Positions 1 through 7,123 of a stretch of DNA of 36,085 nt are shown piece after piece; the stretch's first letter is position 1, and each line of letters opens with the position of its first letter. Under the pieces are notes generated by a model. That model did no database searches, was not told the DNA's origin, and was given only the letters and a program-made list of their open reading frames with translations. The DNA lies in assembly GCF_027587205.1 (NCBI RefSeq), contig NZ_JAPDOD010000071.1, positions 1 through 36,085 on the forward strand, in the 5' to 3' direction. The stretch is from Solirubrobacter ginsenosidimutans. Lineage in GTDB: Bacteria > Actinomycetota > Thermoleophilia > Solirubrobacterales > Solirubrobacteraceae. Both the position numbers and the translations under genes were made by a program.

Positions 1-768
1 CGTGGCCGGCGCCGCATGGCCGGGCGCGGTCTGGCCGGCTCCGCTGGCCGGCGCGGCCCGGGGCACGTCCCATCCCGGCGCGGTGCGCGCGGCGTCGCCG
101 CCCCGCTCCGTCGTCCCGGCGTCGCCGGCCGGCGCGTGCGATCGCGGGCCGGCGCCCCACAAGGATGTTGTTGGCCGCCCCTCTCCGCGCGACCACAGGC
201 CGTCGCTCGGGCCCGCTCTGCGCGGCGCCGGCGCCGCTGCCACCGCCGGCTCGATGGGCGCCGGCTCCCGCCGGATGCTCACCGCCGCGGCCGCGAGGGC
301 GATCGGGGCTTGGACGATGAAGATCGCGCGCCAGTCGAAGGCCTCGGTGAGGGCGCCGCCGATCGCCGGGCCCGCCGCCGTGCCGACCAATGCGGCGCCC
401 AGCCACAAGCGGCGGCCGGCGGGCGACTCGCCCGCGTCCAGCAGCGCGAACGCCGCGATCAATGCGGCCGCGCCGCCCACCGCCTGGATCGCGCGGAACG
501 CGAGCAGCAGCTCGAGCGAGCCGGCGACGCCGCAGCCCAGCGAGCCCACCGCGAAGAGCACGAAGCCCCACGGCCCGACCCGCACCCGCGAGGCGGGCCA
601 GATCGCCACGGCGAGCACCAGCGCGTAGACGCCGATCACCGCCGCGACGCCGGAGATCGTCGTGTGCATCTCGGCGAGGATCGGGGGGAGCGCCAGCGCG
701 ACGATCGACGCGTCGGCCAGTGCCAGCCCCGCCGCCACCGCGACGAGCACGCGTCTTGCGCCACTCAT
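1..768 (-). CDS. MFS drug exporter (DHA2-like), C-terminal part outside window
   Basis: Membrane transporter of the major facilitator superfamily, probably a proton-coupled exporter. The visible 256 residues contain six hydrophobic segments, with an acidic residue in the first helix (ALADASIVALALPP) and the antiporter motif C region GPAIGGALTEAFDWR in the fifth, typical of the 14-helix DHA2 family. After the sixth helix the chain becomes a roughly 90-residue hydrophilic Ala/Pro/Gly stretch still open at the window edge, where a short loop would be usual. The ATG start lies 11 bases after the stop of the winged-helix regulator, so the two form an operon in which the regulator probably controls the pump. 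The substrate cannot be told from sequence. Family assignment is solid; the DHA2 subfamily is likely. Confidence 0.85.
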   Translation of the reverse strand, partial: MSGARRVLVAVAAGLALADASIVALALPPILAEMHTTISGVAAVIGVYALVLAVAIWPASRVRVGPWGFVLFAVGSLGCGVAGSLELLLAFRAIQAVGGAAALIAAFALLDAGESPAGRRLWLGAALVGTAAGPAIGGALTEAFDWRAIFIVQAPIALAAAAVSIRREPAPIEPAVAAAPAPRRAGPSDGLWSRGEGRPTTSLWGAGPRSHAPAGDAGTTERGGDAARTAPGWDVPRAAPASGAGQTAPGHAAPAT

Positions 769-779
769 ATGGGTCGAGC

Positions 780-1346
780 TTACGCGCGGCCGAAGAGCAG
801 GATCGAGAGCTCGGCGGAGTCTCCGCCGTTCTCGCCCGCTTCATTGCTGAGCTCGCGCGCCCGGTCCAGCGCGGCGCGCAGGAGCCCGGAGACTTCGCTC
901 ATGCCTGCCTCATCCAGGCGCAGCGGCGCGCGCAGGACCAGGCTGGAGGGGAGGTCGAACCCGCCGCTGTCGGCGGCGGAGGTGACCTCGGTGACGATCT
1001 GCTGGAGGTTCTGGCCGAGGATGCCGCGACGGGCGGAGCGCGGGAGCTTCGTCCAGTCGCCCTCGCTGAACCAGACGGTCGTGACCGCGCGGTAGAAGTG
1101 CTCCAACGCGCCGCGGCGCGGTTCGGTGCGAACCAGCTCGATCGCGCCGAGGTCGCTCAGCAGGCGGATGTGGTAGCTGACCCGCCCGAGCGGGAGCCCG
1201 AGTTCACGGGCGAGTTGGTTCGGCGAGGCGACCCGACCGTCGAGCATTCCGAGCAGGCGGTGGCGAAGCGGGTGAGAAATCGCCCTCAGCAGCGATTCGT
1301 CAAGCTCGCCTGCGTCTTGCGCCGATTGCGTCTCGGGCTCAGCCAT
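780..1346 (-). CDS. ArsR-like winged-helix transcriptional regulator
   Basis: DNA-binding regulator of 188 aa. Residues 15-75 form a winged helix of the ArsR/HTH_20 type: HPLRHRLLGML is the first helix, then SPNQLARELGLPLGRVSYHI is the helix-turn-helix, followed by a wing (EPRRGALEHFYRA). The C-terminal ~100 residues are helical and would serve as sensor or dimer domain. No cysteine cluster for metal binding is present, so a metal sensor is unlikely. It is first in a two-gene operon with the MFS exporter 11 bases downstream, the usual layout of a local repressor and its pump. Two direct repeats sit just upstream and could be its operator. Ligand unknown. Confidence 0.85.
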   Translation of the reverse strand: MAEPETQSAQDAGELDESLLRAISHPLRHRLLGMLDGRVASPNQLARELGLPLGRVSYHIRLLSDLGAIELVRTEPRRGALEHFYRAVTTVWFSEGDWTKLPRSARRGILGQNLQQIVTEVTSAADSGGFDLPSSLVLRAPLRLDEAGMSEVSGLLRAALDRARELSNEAGENGGDSAELSILLFGRA

Positions 1347-1361
1347 GGCGTGGATACGTCC

Positions 1362-1389
1362 GTGACCAACATACGCTCGCTGTGACCAA
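1362..1389 (-). promoter_or_regulatory. Candidate operator: two direct repeats upstream of the regulator gene
   Basis: The 8-mer GTGACCAA occurs at 1362-1369 and 1382-1389 (TTGGTCAC on the coding strand), exactly 20 bases apart, about two helical turns, on one face of DNA. A TTGACA hexamer on the same strand lies a little upstream (around 1404-1409), but no convincing -10 at the right spacing is seen. The position directly before the winged-helix regulator suggests autoregulation; this is inference. Confidence 0.35.
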
Positions 1390-1478
1390 TTGTCATCCTG
1401 CTGTCAATTCTGAGCAGGCTGACTTGGCTGTCCGCCTAATGGCGGGCGTCGCACTGATTGGTAAGCGTCAACGCGCAA

Positions 1479-2123
1479 TTACGAGAGCATCGCGAGGATC
1501 GCGTCCGCGCTGACCACGTCGACCACGCGTGTGGCGGCCGAGAGATCGATGTCCGGGACCCGCCGCACGCCGAGCGTCGGCATCCCCGCGGCGCGTCCCG
1601 CCGCGACGCCCGGCGCCGAGTCCTCGACGACGACGCAGCGCTCCGGCGCGACGCCCAGCCGGGCCGCCGCGAGGAAGAACATGTCCGGCGACGGCTTGCC
1701 GTGCTCGACCTCGTCGCCCGCGACCGTGATCTCGAACGCGAGGCCGGCGCGCGCGAGCGTGCGGTTCAGCCGCTCGCGAACCGATCCCGAGGCGACGGCG
1801 ATCGGCACGCCGCGCTCCCGCAGGTCGGCAACCGCCGTGATCGCGTCCTCGAACACCTCGAGCCGGTCGTCGATCAGTCCGAACAGGACCCGATTGAGCT
1901 CGGGGAGCAGCACCTCGGGCGCGGGCAGCGCGACGCGCGAGGCGAAGAAGGCGTGGGTGCGCGGATACGAGGAGCCGACGACCGCGGCGACGTCGGCGTC
2001 GGTGGTCTCGTAGCCGAGGCGCCCGAGCACATGCCGCCAGGTCTCCGCCGACAGCGGCTCGGAGTCGACGAGCGTCCCGTCGCAATCGAAGATGACGGCG
2101 CTCAACGCTGAACCGCGACCCAC
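1479..2123 (-). CDS. HAD-superfamily hydrolase (beta-phosphoglucomutase/phosphatase-like)
   Basis: Cytoplasmic phosphatase or phosphomutase of 214 aa. Motif I is VIFDCDGTLVDS (nucleophile and acid/base Asp), motif II is AVASGS, motif III Lys lies in EHGKPSPDMF and motif IV is VVVEDSAPGVAAG. The helical cap between motifs I and II is subfamily I, as in beta-phosphoglucomutase and 2-deoxyglucose-6-phosphatase relatives. The GTG start given overlaps the upstream oxidoreductase gene by 22 bases; a TTG at 2105 overlapping its stop codon by 3 bases is an equally possible start and would leave motif I at residue 5. Translational coupling with the Gfo/Idh oxidoreductase suggests a joint role in sugar or polyol metabolism. 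Substrate unknown. Confidence 0.88.
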   Translation of the reverse strand: MGRGSALSAVIFDCDGTLVDSEPLSAETWRHVLGRLGYETTDADVAAVVGSSYPRTHAFFASRVALPAPEVLLPELNRVLFGLIDDRLEVFEDAITAVADLRERGVPIAVASGSVRERLNRTLARAGLAFEITVAGDEVEHGKPSPDMFFLAAARLGVAPERCVVVEDSAPGVAAGRAAGMPTLGVRRVPDIDLSAATRVVDVVSADAILAMLS

Positions 2124-3238
2124 CGGCCCTCGGCGTGCGAGCGGGCGATCGCGTCACCGATCAGCGCCTGCTCGTGCCCGGCGGCGAACGTCGGGTAGTC
2201 CGGCTCGGCGGGCGGCTCGCCCGCGGCGACGGCCGAATAGACGGCGCGGTAGAGCTCGCGGAACGTCTCGCCGTAGCCCTCGGAATGCCCCGCGGGCATC
2301 GTCGTATGGGAGGCGGCGAACGGTTGCAGCTTGCCGGGATCGCGCAGCGACGCCTCGTTGGCCCGCTCGCGATGCCCGATCCACAGCTCCTCCGGCCGCT
2401 CGGCGCGCCATGCGGCGCTCGCGCGCGTGCCGTTGATCTCCCAGTGCAGGTGGTTCTTGCGCCCCGCGCTGACCTGCGAGAGCGTGACGACGCCGCGCGC
2501 GCCGCCCTCGAAGCGCACCAGCAGCCCCACGGCGTCCTCGGTCTCGATCGCGCGGTCGCGCGTCTCTCCCCCGCCCTCGGTCGCGAACGTCTCGACGTGC
2601 CCGACCGGCTGCTTGCGGATCGGCATGAAGGTGGTGAGATCGGCCATCACGGCGTCCACCCGCAGGCCGGTCATGTAGCTCACGAGGTCCAGCCAGTGCG
2701 AGCCGATGTCGCCGACGACGCGCAGGTCTCCGCCCTGCTCGCGCTCGAGCCGCCAGCTCCAGTCGGTGTCGTAGAGCAGCCAGTCCTGCATGTAGCCGCC
2801 GGTGATCAGCCGGACGTCGCCCAGGTCACCCTGCCCGACGACCTCGCGGGTGTTGAGGTTCTGCGGGTAGAAGCGCTGGTTGAAGTTGACGGCGTGGATG
2901 AGGCCGGACGCTTCGGCGAGCGCGAGCAGCTCAACCGTCTGCGCGCTGGTCATGGCCAGCGGCTTCTCGCACACGACGTGCTTGCCGGCGGCCAACGTGG
3001 CGCGGACCTCGTCGTAGTGCAGGTGGTTCGGTGTGGCGAGGTGGACCACGTCGACGCGCTCGTCGCCGAGCATCGCCTCGAAGGACTCGTACGGCTCCGG
3101 CAGGTTGTGGGCGCCGGCCTTGGCGGCGGCGCGCTCCGGGCTGGAGCCGACGATGCCGGTCACCTCGATCCCGAGCCGCCGCAGCGCCTCGACGTGGACC
3201 AGGCCGATGAAACCGGTGCCGACGACCGCTGCTCGGAT
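2102..3238 (-). CDS. Gfo/Idh/MocA family NAD(P)-dependent oxidoreductase, no canonical start codon
   Basis: Dehydrogenase of the glucose-fructose oxidoreductase / inositol dehydrogenase family, about 378 aa. The NAD-binding Rossmann motif AAVVGTGFIG is at the extreme N-terminus, the catalytic-lysine motif is CEKPLAMT, and GDIGSHWLDL provides the conserved active-site Asp/His. The first ATG, GTG or TTG in frame is a GTG at 3163, which would cut off the whole dinucleotide-binding motif. The homologous sequence clearly extends upstream to an ATC codon at 3238, preceded by AGG AAC, with an in-frame TGA further up. Either a rare ATC/CTG start is used, or an ATG was lost by one substitution (AGG where ATG would give Met-Asn-Ile-Arg). 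The coordinates use the ATC. It heads an operon with the HAD hydrolase. Family sure; start uncertain. Confidence 0.82.
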   Translation of the reverse strand: MRAAVVGTGFIGLVHVEALRRLGIEVTGIVGSSPERAAAKAGAHNLPEPYESFEAMLGDERVDVVHLATPNHLHYDEVRATLAAGKHVVCEKPLAMTSAQTVELLALAEASGLIHAVNFNQRFYPQNLNTREVVGQGDLGDVRLITGGYMQDWLLYDTDWSWRLEREQGGDLRVVGDIGSHWLDLVSYMTGLRVDAVMADLTTFMPIRKQPVGHVETFATEGGGETRDRAIETEDAVGLLVRFEGGARGVVTLSQVSAGRKNHLHWEINGTRASAAWRAERPEELWIGHRERANEASLRDPGKLQPFAASHTTMPAGHSEGYGETFRELYRAVYSAVAAGEPPAEPDYPTFAAGHEQALIGDAIARSHAEGRWVAVQR

Positions 3239-3285
3239 GTTCCTGAATGAACGCAGGCGCGCAAGACTATGTGGTTTGGCGGCAA

Positions 3286-3299
3286 CTGACGTATCAGCG
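3286..3299 (+). promoter_or_regulatory. Repeated upstream element CTGACGTATCAGCG, copy 1
   Basis: The 14-mer recurs identically at 6013-6026, and similarity continues downstream to a shared GCATGAC at 3323-3329, 37 bases after the element start (39 in the other copy). Both copies sit just before short intergenic stretches ahead of plus-strand genes. It may be a -35 region or operator of an alternative sigma factor; CTGA/TCAG also makes a small palindrome. Function unknown. Confidence 0.45.
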
Positions 3300-3324
3300 C
3301 GCGCTCATTCCGCTCTCTACGGGC

Positions 3325-3501
3325 ATGACCCCCTCCAGCAATGACCGTCGCCTGGCGTGGGAAAACGCCCGCGACGATGCCCACCTCGCCTTCCGCCTCT
3401 GGTGCGAAGCCCCGCTGGCCGCGCGGCGCGACGCGTACACGGTCTACCGCGCCGCCGCCGACCGCGAGGACGTCGCGGTCGCCGCGCTGATGACGGCGTA
3501 A
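3325..3501 (+). CDS. Small hypothetical protein, 58 aa
   Basis: Short soluble acidic/basic protein beginning MTPSSNDRRLAW, with helical character throughout and a regular spread of Ala, Arg and aromatic residues (AFRLWCEAPLAARRDAYTVY). I do not recognise a named domain. The ATG at 3325 is chosen over an upstream in-frame ATG (3247) because the upstream part lies in the divergent promoter region and over the repeated CTGACGTATCAGCG element. The gene ends 10 bases before the start of the membrane protein gene that follows, so the two may be co-transcribed. Probably a real lineage-specific gene. Confidence 0.55.
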   Translation: MTPSSNDRRLAWENARDDAHLAFRLWCEAPLAARRDAYTVYRAAADREDVAVAALMTA

Positions 3502-3511
3502 GGTCGCGGCG

Positions 3512-3964
3512 GTGAGCCGCCGCCGCCCGCTCGACGTCCTCGCCGCCGGGATGGCCGGAGCAGTCGTGTCCGGCTTCCCGTCGACCGTGACGACGCTGCT
3601 CGAAGGCGGCGATCCGCTCGAAGGCGGGCGGGCGCTCGGGAAGGTGCTGCTGCCGCGCAGCGAGCGGACGGCGCTGCTCCTCGCGGCGGGCGCGCCCGTG
3701 CATCTCGCGCTCTCGCTCGGGTGGGCGGGCGTGCTGGGCGCTGTGCTCCCCGATCACGACGAGCCGGTGCTGGCGGCGCTCGGCGGCCTCGCCATCGCGG
3801 GTCTGGACCTCGCGCTGCTCGGACGCTTCTTTCCCCCGATCGCGGCCCTCCCGCAGGGCCGGCAGTGGGCGGATCACGTGGCGTTCGGGCTCAGCGTGGG
3901 GGTCGTGCTGCGAGCCACTCGGCAAGCGGGCCGTCGGCCTCGGCCGCGTACTGCGGCTGGATGA
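3512..3964 (+). CDS. Small integral membrane protein, unknown function
   Basis: Predicted 150-aa membrane protein with about four hydrophobic segments (near residues 7-28, 52-78, 85-105 and 118-135) and an Arg-rich tail. The segment GAVVSGFPSTVTTLLEGGDP is compatible with a conserved loop in small actinobacterial membrane proteins, but I cannot name a family. It starts at a GTG 10 bases after the 58-aa gene. Its last 74 bases overlap, tail to tail, the convergent ankyrin-repeat gene, so its Arg/Pro-rich C-terminus (RRPRPRTAAG) may be shaped by the overlap rather than by function. Confidence 0.6.
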   Translation: MSRRRPLDVLAAGMAGAVVSGFPSTVTTLLEGGDPLEGGRALGKVLLPRSERTALLLAAGAPVHLALSLGWAGVLGAVLPDHDEPVLAALGGLAIAGLDLALLGRFFPPIAALPQGRQWADHVAFGLSVGVVLRATRQAGRRPRPRTAAG

Positions 3965-5036
3965 CGTCGCCCGCCGCGACGAGTTGCTCCGCGACGGCCA
4001 CGTGGTCGCGCCCCGGCTCCCGCCAGCCGTGTGAGCCGAACACGGCCGCGCCGAGGGCGTCCGGTGTCGCGCCGTTGGCGAGCAGGACCCGCACCCGGTC
4101 GGGCGCGCCGAACCACGCGGCGTGGGCGAGCAGCGACGCGGTCGGCGACCCGCCGACGACGCCGCGGAAGTCCGGGCCGTAGAGCTCGACGACGAGCGGG
4201 AGCGCCTCGGCGAGGATCAGCACTTCCTGCTGGTCGTAGTCCGGCGCCTCGGGGACCACCGGCGGGCGCTCGCCGCGCGCGATCGCGGCCACGGCGAGGT
4301 CGTCGAACTCGACGTCGGTCTTCGCGCCGTATCCCTCCAGCGCGCTCGCCACCTCGTCGCGGTTGCGCAGGACCGCGTGCTGGTAGGCGGTGCGCAGGCG
4401 CTCGGGCTTGCGCCACAGCTCGCCCCCGCGGTGCTCGAGGTCCGCCCCGGAGTCGACGAGCACGCGGATCGTCTCCGCGCCGCGTCCGCGGCGGACGGCG
4501 TGCGGGAGCAACTCGGTGGCGTCCGCGCCGTAGTCGAGCAGCAGCTTCACGTGCTCCGGGCGGTCGTCGTCGAGGGCGTGGGCGAGCATGATCGGCTCGA
4601 CCGTCGCGCCGTACTCCAGCAGGAGCCGCAGGCATTCCGGGCTCACGGCCTCGGTCGCGTGGTAGACCGACTCGCCGTCGTCCGGGTCCGCCTCCGCGCG
4701 CAGCAGCACCTCCGTCAGCTCCGGGTCGTGGACGACGCCCGCGGCCCCGTAGAGCGCGGACATCTCGCCGTACTCGTTGGTGAAGGTCGCGTTGGGGTCG
4801 GCGCCGCGCTCCAGCAACTCGCGCGCGAGGGCGGGCGAGGCGAAGACGGAGTGCGCGACGTAGAGCAGCGGCGCCCAGCCGTTGGGGCCGCCGGGCGCGT
4901 TCGCGTCGCCCTCCCAGCCGTCGCCGTGCGCCAGCCGGACCCACGGATCGTCCGCGATCGCCGGGCCGTAGAGCGCCTCGGCCCGCGCGCGACGGCCCGA
5001 TGTGGCGGCCTTGATGAACTCGCTCACATCGTCCAT
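3891..5036 (-). CDS. Ankyrin-repeat protein
   Basis: Soluble 381-aa protein made of degenerate ankyrin repeats: LARELLERGADPN, LRLLLEYGATVEP, HVKLLLDYGADATELL, IRVLVDSGADLEH and RVRVLLANGATPDA each match the second helix and turn of an ankyrin unit. There is no signal peptide or membrane segment, so a cytoplasmic protein-protein interaction role is likely; partner unknown. The gene starts 17 bases from the divergent quinone oxidoreductase, so their promoters must overlap each other's 5' ends. At the 3' end it overlaps the membrane protein gene by 74 bases. No enzymatic domain seen. Confidence 0.85.
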   Translation of the reverse strand: MDDVSEFIKAATSGRRARAEALYGPAIADDPWVRLAHGDGWEGDANAPGGPNGWAPLLYVAHSVFASPALARELLERGADPNATFTNEYGEMSALYGAAGVVHDPELTEVLLRAEADPDDGESVYHATEAVSPECLRLLLEYGATVEPIMLAHALDDDRPEHVKLLLDYGADATELLPHAVRRGRGAETIRVLVDSGADLEHRGGELWRKPERLRTAYQHAVLRNRDEVASALEGYGAKTDVEFDDLAVAAIARGERPPVVPEAPDYDQQEVLILAEALPLVVELYGPDFRGVVGGSPTASLLAHAAWFGAPDRVRVLLANGATPDALGAAVFGSHGWREPGRDHVAVAEQLVAAGDVIQPQYAAEADGPLAEWLAARPPR

Positions 5037-5053
5037 GTGCGAACAATGCTGCC

Positions 5054-6016
5054 ATGCGCGCGATCCAGATCACCAGCAAGGGCGGCCCCGAAGTCCTCAC
5101 GCACGCCGACGTGCCGGAGCCGGAGCCGGGCGCTGAGGACCTGCTCGTCTCCGTCGAGGCGATCGGCGTCAATTACCGCGACGTCTATGAACGCGAAGGT
5201 CGTGGCGCCGCGTACGGGAACGCGCCGCTGCCACTGATCGTCGGCGCGGAGGCCGCGGGCACGGTGCTGCGCGGGGCGGGTGGGTTCGCCGAGGGCGATC
5301 GCGTCGCCTGGGCGGCGGCGCCCGGGTGCTACGCCGAGCAGGTCGCGGTGCCGGTGGCCAACGCGGTCCGGGTGCCCGACGGGACGTCCACCGAGCTCGC
5401 CGCCGCGGCGATCCTGCAGGGGATGACCGCGCACTACCTCTCGCACTCGACCTACCCGGTGCAGGCGGGTGACGTCGCGGTCGTCCATGCCGCCGCGGGC
5501 GGCGTCGGCCTGCTGCTGACGCAGATGATCAAGGCCCGCGGCGGCACGGTGATCGCCACGACGTCGACCGAAGAGAAGGCGGAGCTGGCCCGCGCCGCGG
5601 GTGCGGACGAATCGATCCCCTACGAGGGCTTCGGAGACTTCGTGCGCTCGTACACCGGCGGCGCCGGCGCCCACGTCATCTACGACGCGATCGGCGCGAC
5701 GACGTTCGAGGAGGGCATGGGCGCGCTGCGCACGCGCGGGATGTTCGTCCTGTACGGCATGGCCTCCGGTCCCGCCCCCGACTACGACCCGCAGAAGCTG
5801 CAGGCGAAGTCGCTGTACCTGACGCGTCCGGGCCTCCCGGGCTACATCGCCACGCGCGAGGAGCTCGAGCAGCGGGCGGGCGACGTCCTGAACTGGATCG
5901 CCGAGGGCAGGCTCGACGTGCGGATCGGCGAGCGCTACCCGCTGCAGGATGCCCAGCGCGCCCACGAGGACCTCGAAGCGCGCCGATCGACCGGGAAGCT
6001 GCTGTTGATCCCCTGA
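5054..6016 (+). CDS. NAD(P)H:quinone oxidoreductase (zeta-crystallin-like MDR family)
   Basis: Medium-chain dehydrogenase/reductase of 320 aa, the usual length for zeta-crystallin-type quinone reductases. The N-terminal GroES-like domain contains the family signature VNYRDVYEREGR and lacks zinc-binding cysteines, as expected for this zinc-free group. The cofactor domain has HAAAGGVGLLLTQM, a glycine-rich loop of the NADPH-binding AxxGGVG type, followed by the Rossmann strand VIATTSTEEK. It would reduce quinones or alpha,beta-unsaturated carbonyls with NADPH in detoxification. It is divergent from the ankyrin gene with a 17-bp gap. Its stop codon lies within the second copy of the repeated CTGACGTATCAGCG element. 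Confidence 0.93.
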   Translation: MRAIQITSKGGPEVLTHADVPEPEPGAEDLLVSVEAIGVNYRDVYEREGRGAAYGNAPLPLIVGAEAAGTVLRGAGGFAEGDRVAWAAAPGCYAEQVAVPVANAVRVPDGTSTELAAAAILQGMTAHYLSHSTYPVQAGDVAVVHAAAGGVGLLLTQMIKARGGTVIATTSTEEKAELARAAGADESIPYEGFGDFVRSYTGGAGAHVIYDAIGATTFEEGMGALRTRGMFVLYGMASGPAPDYDPQKLQAKSLYLTRPGLPGYIATREELEQRAGDVLNWIAEGRLDVRIGERYPLQDAQRAHEDLEARRSTGKLLLIP

Positions 6017-6026
6017 CGTATCAGCG
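6013..6026 (+). promoter_or_regulatory. Repeated upstream element CTGACGTATCAGCG, copy 2
   Basis: Second exact copy of the 14-mer found at 3286-3299, overlapping the stop codon of the quinone reductase and lying upstream of the ECF sigma factor gene. The following bases (GGCGCC, CGCTC, GGGG, then GCATGAC at 6052-6058) also parallel copy 1. It could be a second promoter or operator for the sigma factor operon. Confidence 0.45.
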
Positions 6027-6061
6027 GGCGCCTTCGACGCTCATGTGGGGTGCATGACGAC

Positions 6062-6087
6062 GTCACACTGGGTCGATAGCGAGCGTC
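6062..6087 (+). promoter_or_regulatory. Candidate ECF-type promoter (GTCACA, 16 bp, CGTC)
   Basis: GTCACA at 6062-6067 and CGTC at 6084-6087 are 16 bases apart, resembling ECF sigma promoters, which typically carry a CGTC-like -10. The expected start of transcription would be near 6094-6096, about ten bases before the ATG of the ECF sigma factor at 6105. This suggests autoregulation and a very short leader. It is inferred from sequence pattern only. Confidence 0.4.
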
Positions 6088-6104
6088 TGGTACGTTCGCG
6101 AAAC

Positions 6105-6668
6105 ATGTCTGAGGTGGCAGAGCTCGTCGGGGCCGCCGCGGAGGGGGATCAGGCCGCCTGGAACGGCCTGGTGGACCGCTACAACGGGCTGGTCTGGTCC
6201 GTGGCGCGGTCCTTTCGCCTGCCGATGGCGGACGCCTCCGACGTGGTGCAGACGACCTGGCTTCGCCTGGTCGAGCACCTGGGTCGCTTGGAGGATCCGG
6301 AACGCGTCGGAGCGTGGCTCGCCACGACCGCGCGCCGCGAATCCCTGCGCTCGCTGCGCCACTCCTCACGGCAGGTTCCCACCGAGGAACTGCCGGAGAC
6401 ACCGACGGACGCGCATCTCGGGGCCGCGTTGCTGACGGCGGAACGCGATCAGGCGCTGTGGCAGGCGTTCGGCGGGCTCTCTGAGCGCTGCCAGACGCTG
6501 CTGCGGATCCTGGTCTCCGATCCGCCCGCCAGCTACGACGAGATCTCGTCCGCATTGGACATGCCGATCGGCAGCATCGGTCCGACCCGCGCGCGGTGCC
6601 TGGAGCGCCTGCGCGGGCTGGCCGAGGGTGAGGGCGTCACCGCCACCGATCAGAGGGAGCTGCCATGA
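6105..6668 (+). CDS. ECF-type RNA polymerase sigma factor
   Basis: Sigma-70 family factor of 187 aa with only regions 2 and 4. Region 2 spans about residues 12-80 (FRLPMADASDVVQTTWLRLV carries the -10 recognition helix) and region 4 about 118-175 (PPASYDEISSALDMPIGSIG is the helix-turn-helix that reads the -35). The ATG at 6105 fits the usual ECF start; an upstream in-frame ATG (6054) and GTG (6045) would add a tail that lies over the putative promoter. Its stop overlaps the next gene by four bases (ATGA), so a cognate partner, possibly an anti-sigma, is expected there. The partner lacks a zinc anti-sigma motif and a membrane segment, so control must be of another kind. It lies next to subtilisin and CHAT protease genes. 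Confidence 0.92.
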   Translation: MSEVAELVGAAAEGDQAAWNGLVDRYNGLVWSVARSFRLPMADASDVVQTTWLRLVEHLGRLEDPERVGAWLATTARRESLRSLRHSSRQVPTEELPETPTDAHLGAALLTAERDQALWQAFGGLSERCQTLLRILVSDPPASYDEISSALDMPIGSIGPTRARCLERLRGLAEGEGVTATDQRELP

Positions 6669-7123
6669 CCGATTCCGACGCCATCACCGAAGCCGCGCTG
6701 CGCGCACTCATCTCGCGGGTCGACCCCGTGCCGCCGCTGCTCAACGAAGCCGCGCGAGGCGCCTTCACGTGGCGCACCGTGGACGCCGAGCTCGCCGACC
6801 TTCTGCGCGACAGCGCGGACGAGGAGGCGGGTGCAGTGCTCGTGCGCGGGGGCAGCGGGCCACGGCAATTGAGCTTCGAGTCGCCGCGGCTCGGGATCGA
6901 GCTCGAAGTCGTCGCGACCGGTCCGCGCGAACGCCGGCTGGAGGGCCAGCTCCTCCCGCCCGCGAGCGCTTTGGTGACGCTCGAACGGCCGGGCGAGGAC
7001 GGGCTGTCGGTGCAGGCCGACGAGCTCGGGCGCTTCTCGCTCGACGGCCTGCGGGCGGGTGTGGTGCGGCTGCACGTCGCGCTGCGCGGCGCGCAGATCG
7101 CGATCCCCTGGACGAGTATCTAG
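6665..7123 (+). CDS. Sigma-factor-coupled 152-aa protein with carboxypeptidase-regulatory-like tail
   Basis: Soluble protein of 152 aa translated by four-base overlap (ATGA) from the ECF sigma factor gene. The N-terminal 50 residues are helical (AALRALISRVDPVPPLLNEA). The C-terminal half, from about residue 60, is beta-rich and resembles carboxypeptidase-regulatory-like folds: LEGQLLPPASALVTL, then ADELGRFSLDGLRAGVVRLH. No cysteines, no zinc anti-sigma motif and no membrane segment are visible. Tight coupling to the sigma factor makes it a candidate sigma regulator or protease substrate; this is inference. Its stop codon overlaps the convergent S8 peptidase stop in the tetranucleotide CTAG at 7120-7123. 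Confidence 0.8.
   Translation: MTDSDAITEAALRALISRVDPVPPLLNEAARGAFTWRTVDAELADLLRDSADEEAGAVLVRGGSGPRQLSFESPRLGIELEVVATGPRERRLEGQLLPPASALVTLERPGEDGLSVQADELGRFSLDGLRAGVVRLHVALRGAQIAIPWTSI

Noticed and set aside
1430..1447. GTCCGCC-TAAT-GGCGGGC hairpin after the HAD gene as a terminator
   Set aside because: Short stem, no T-run on either strand; too weak to call.
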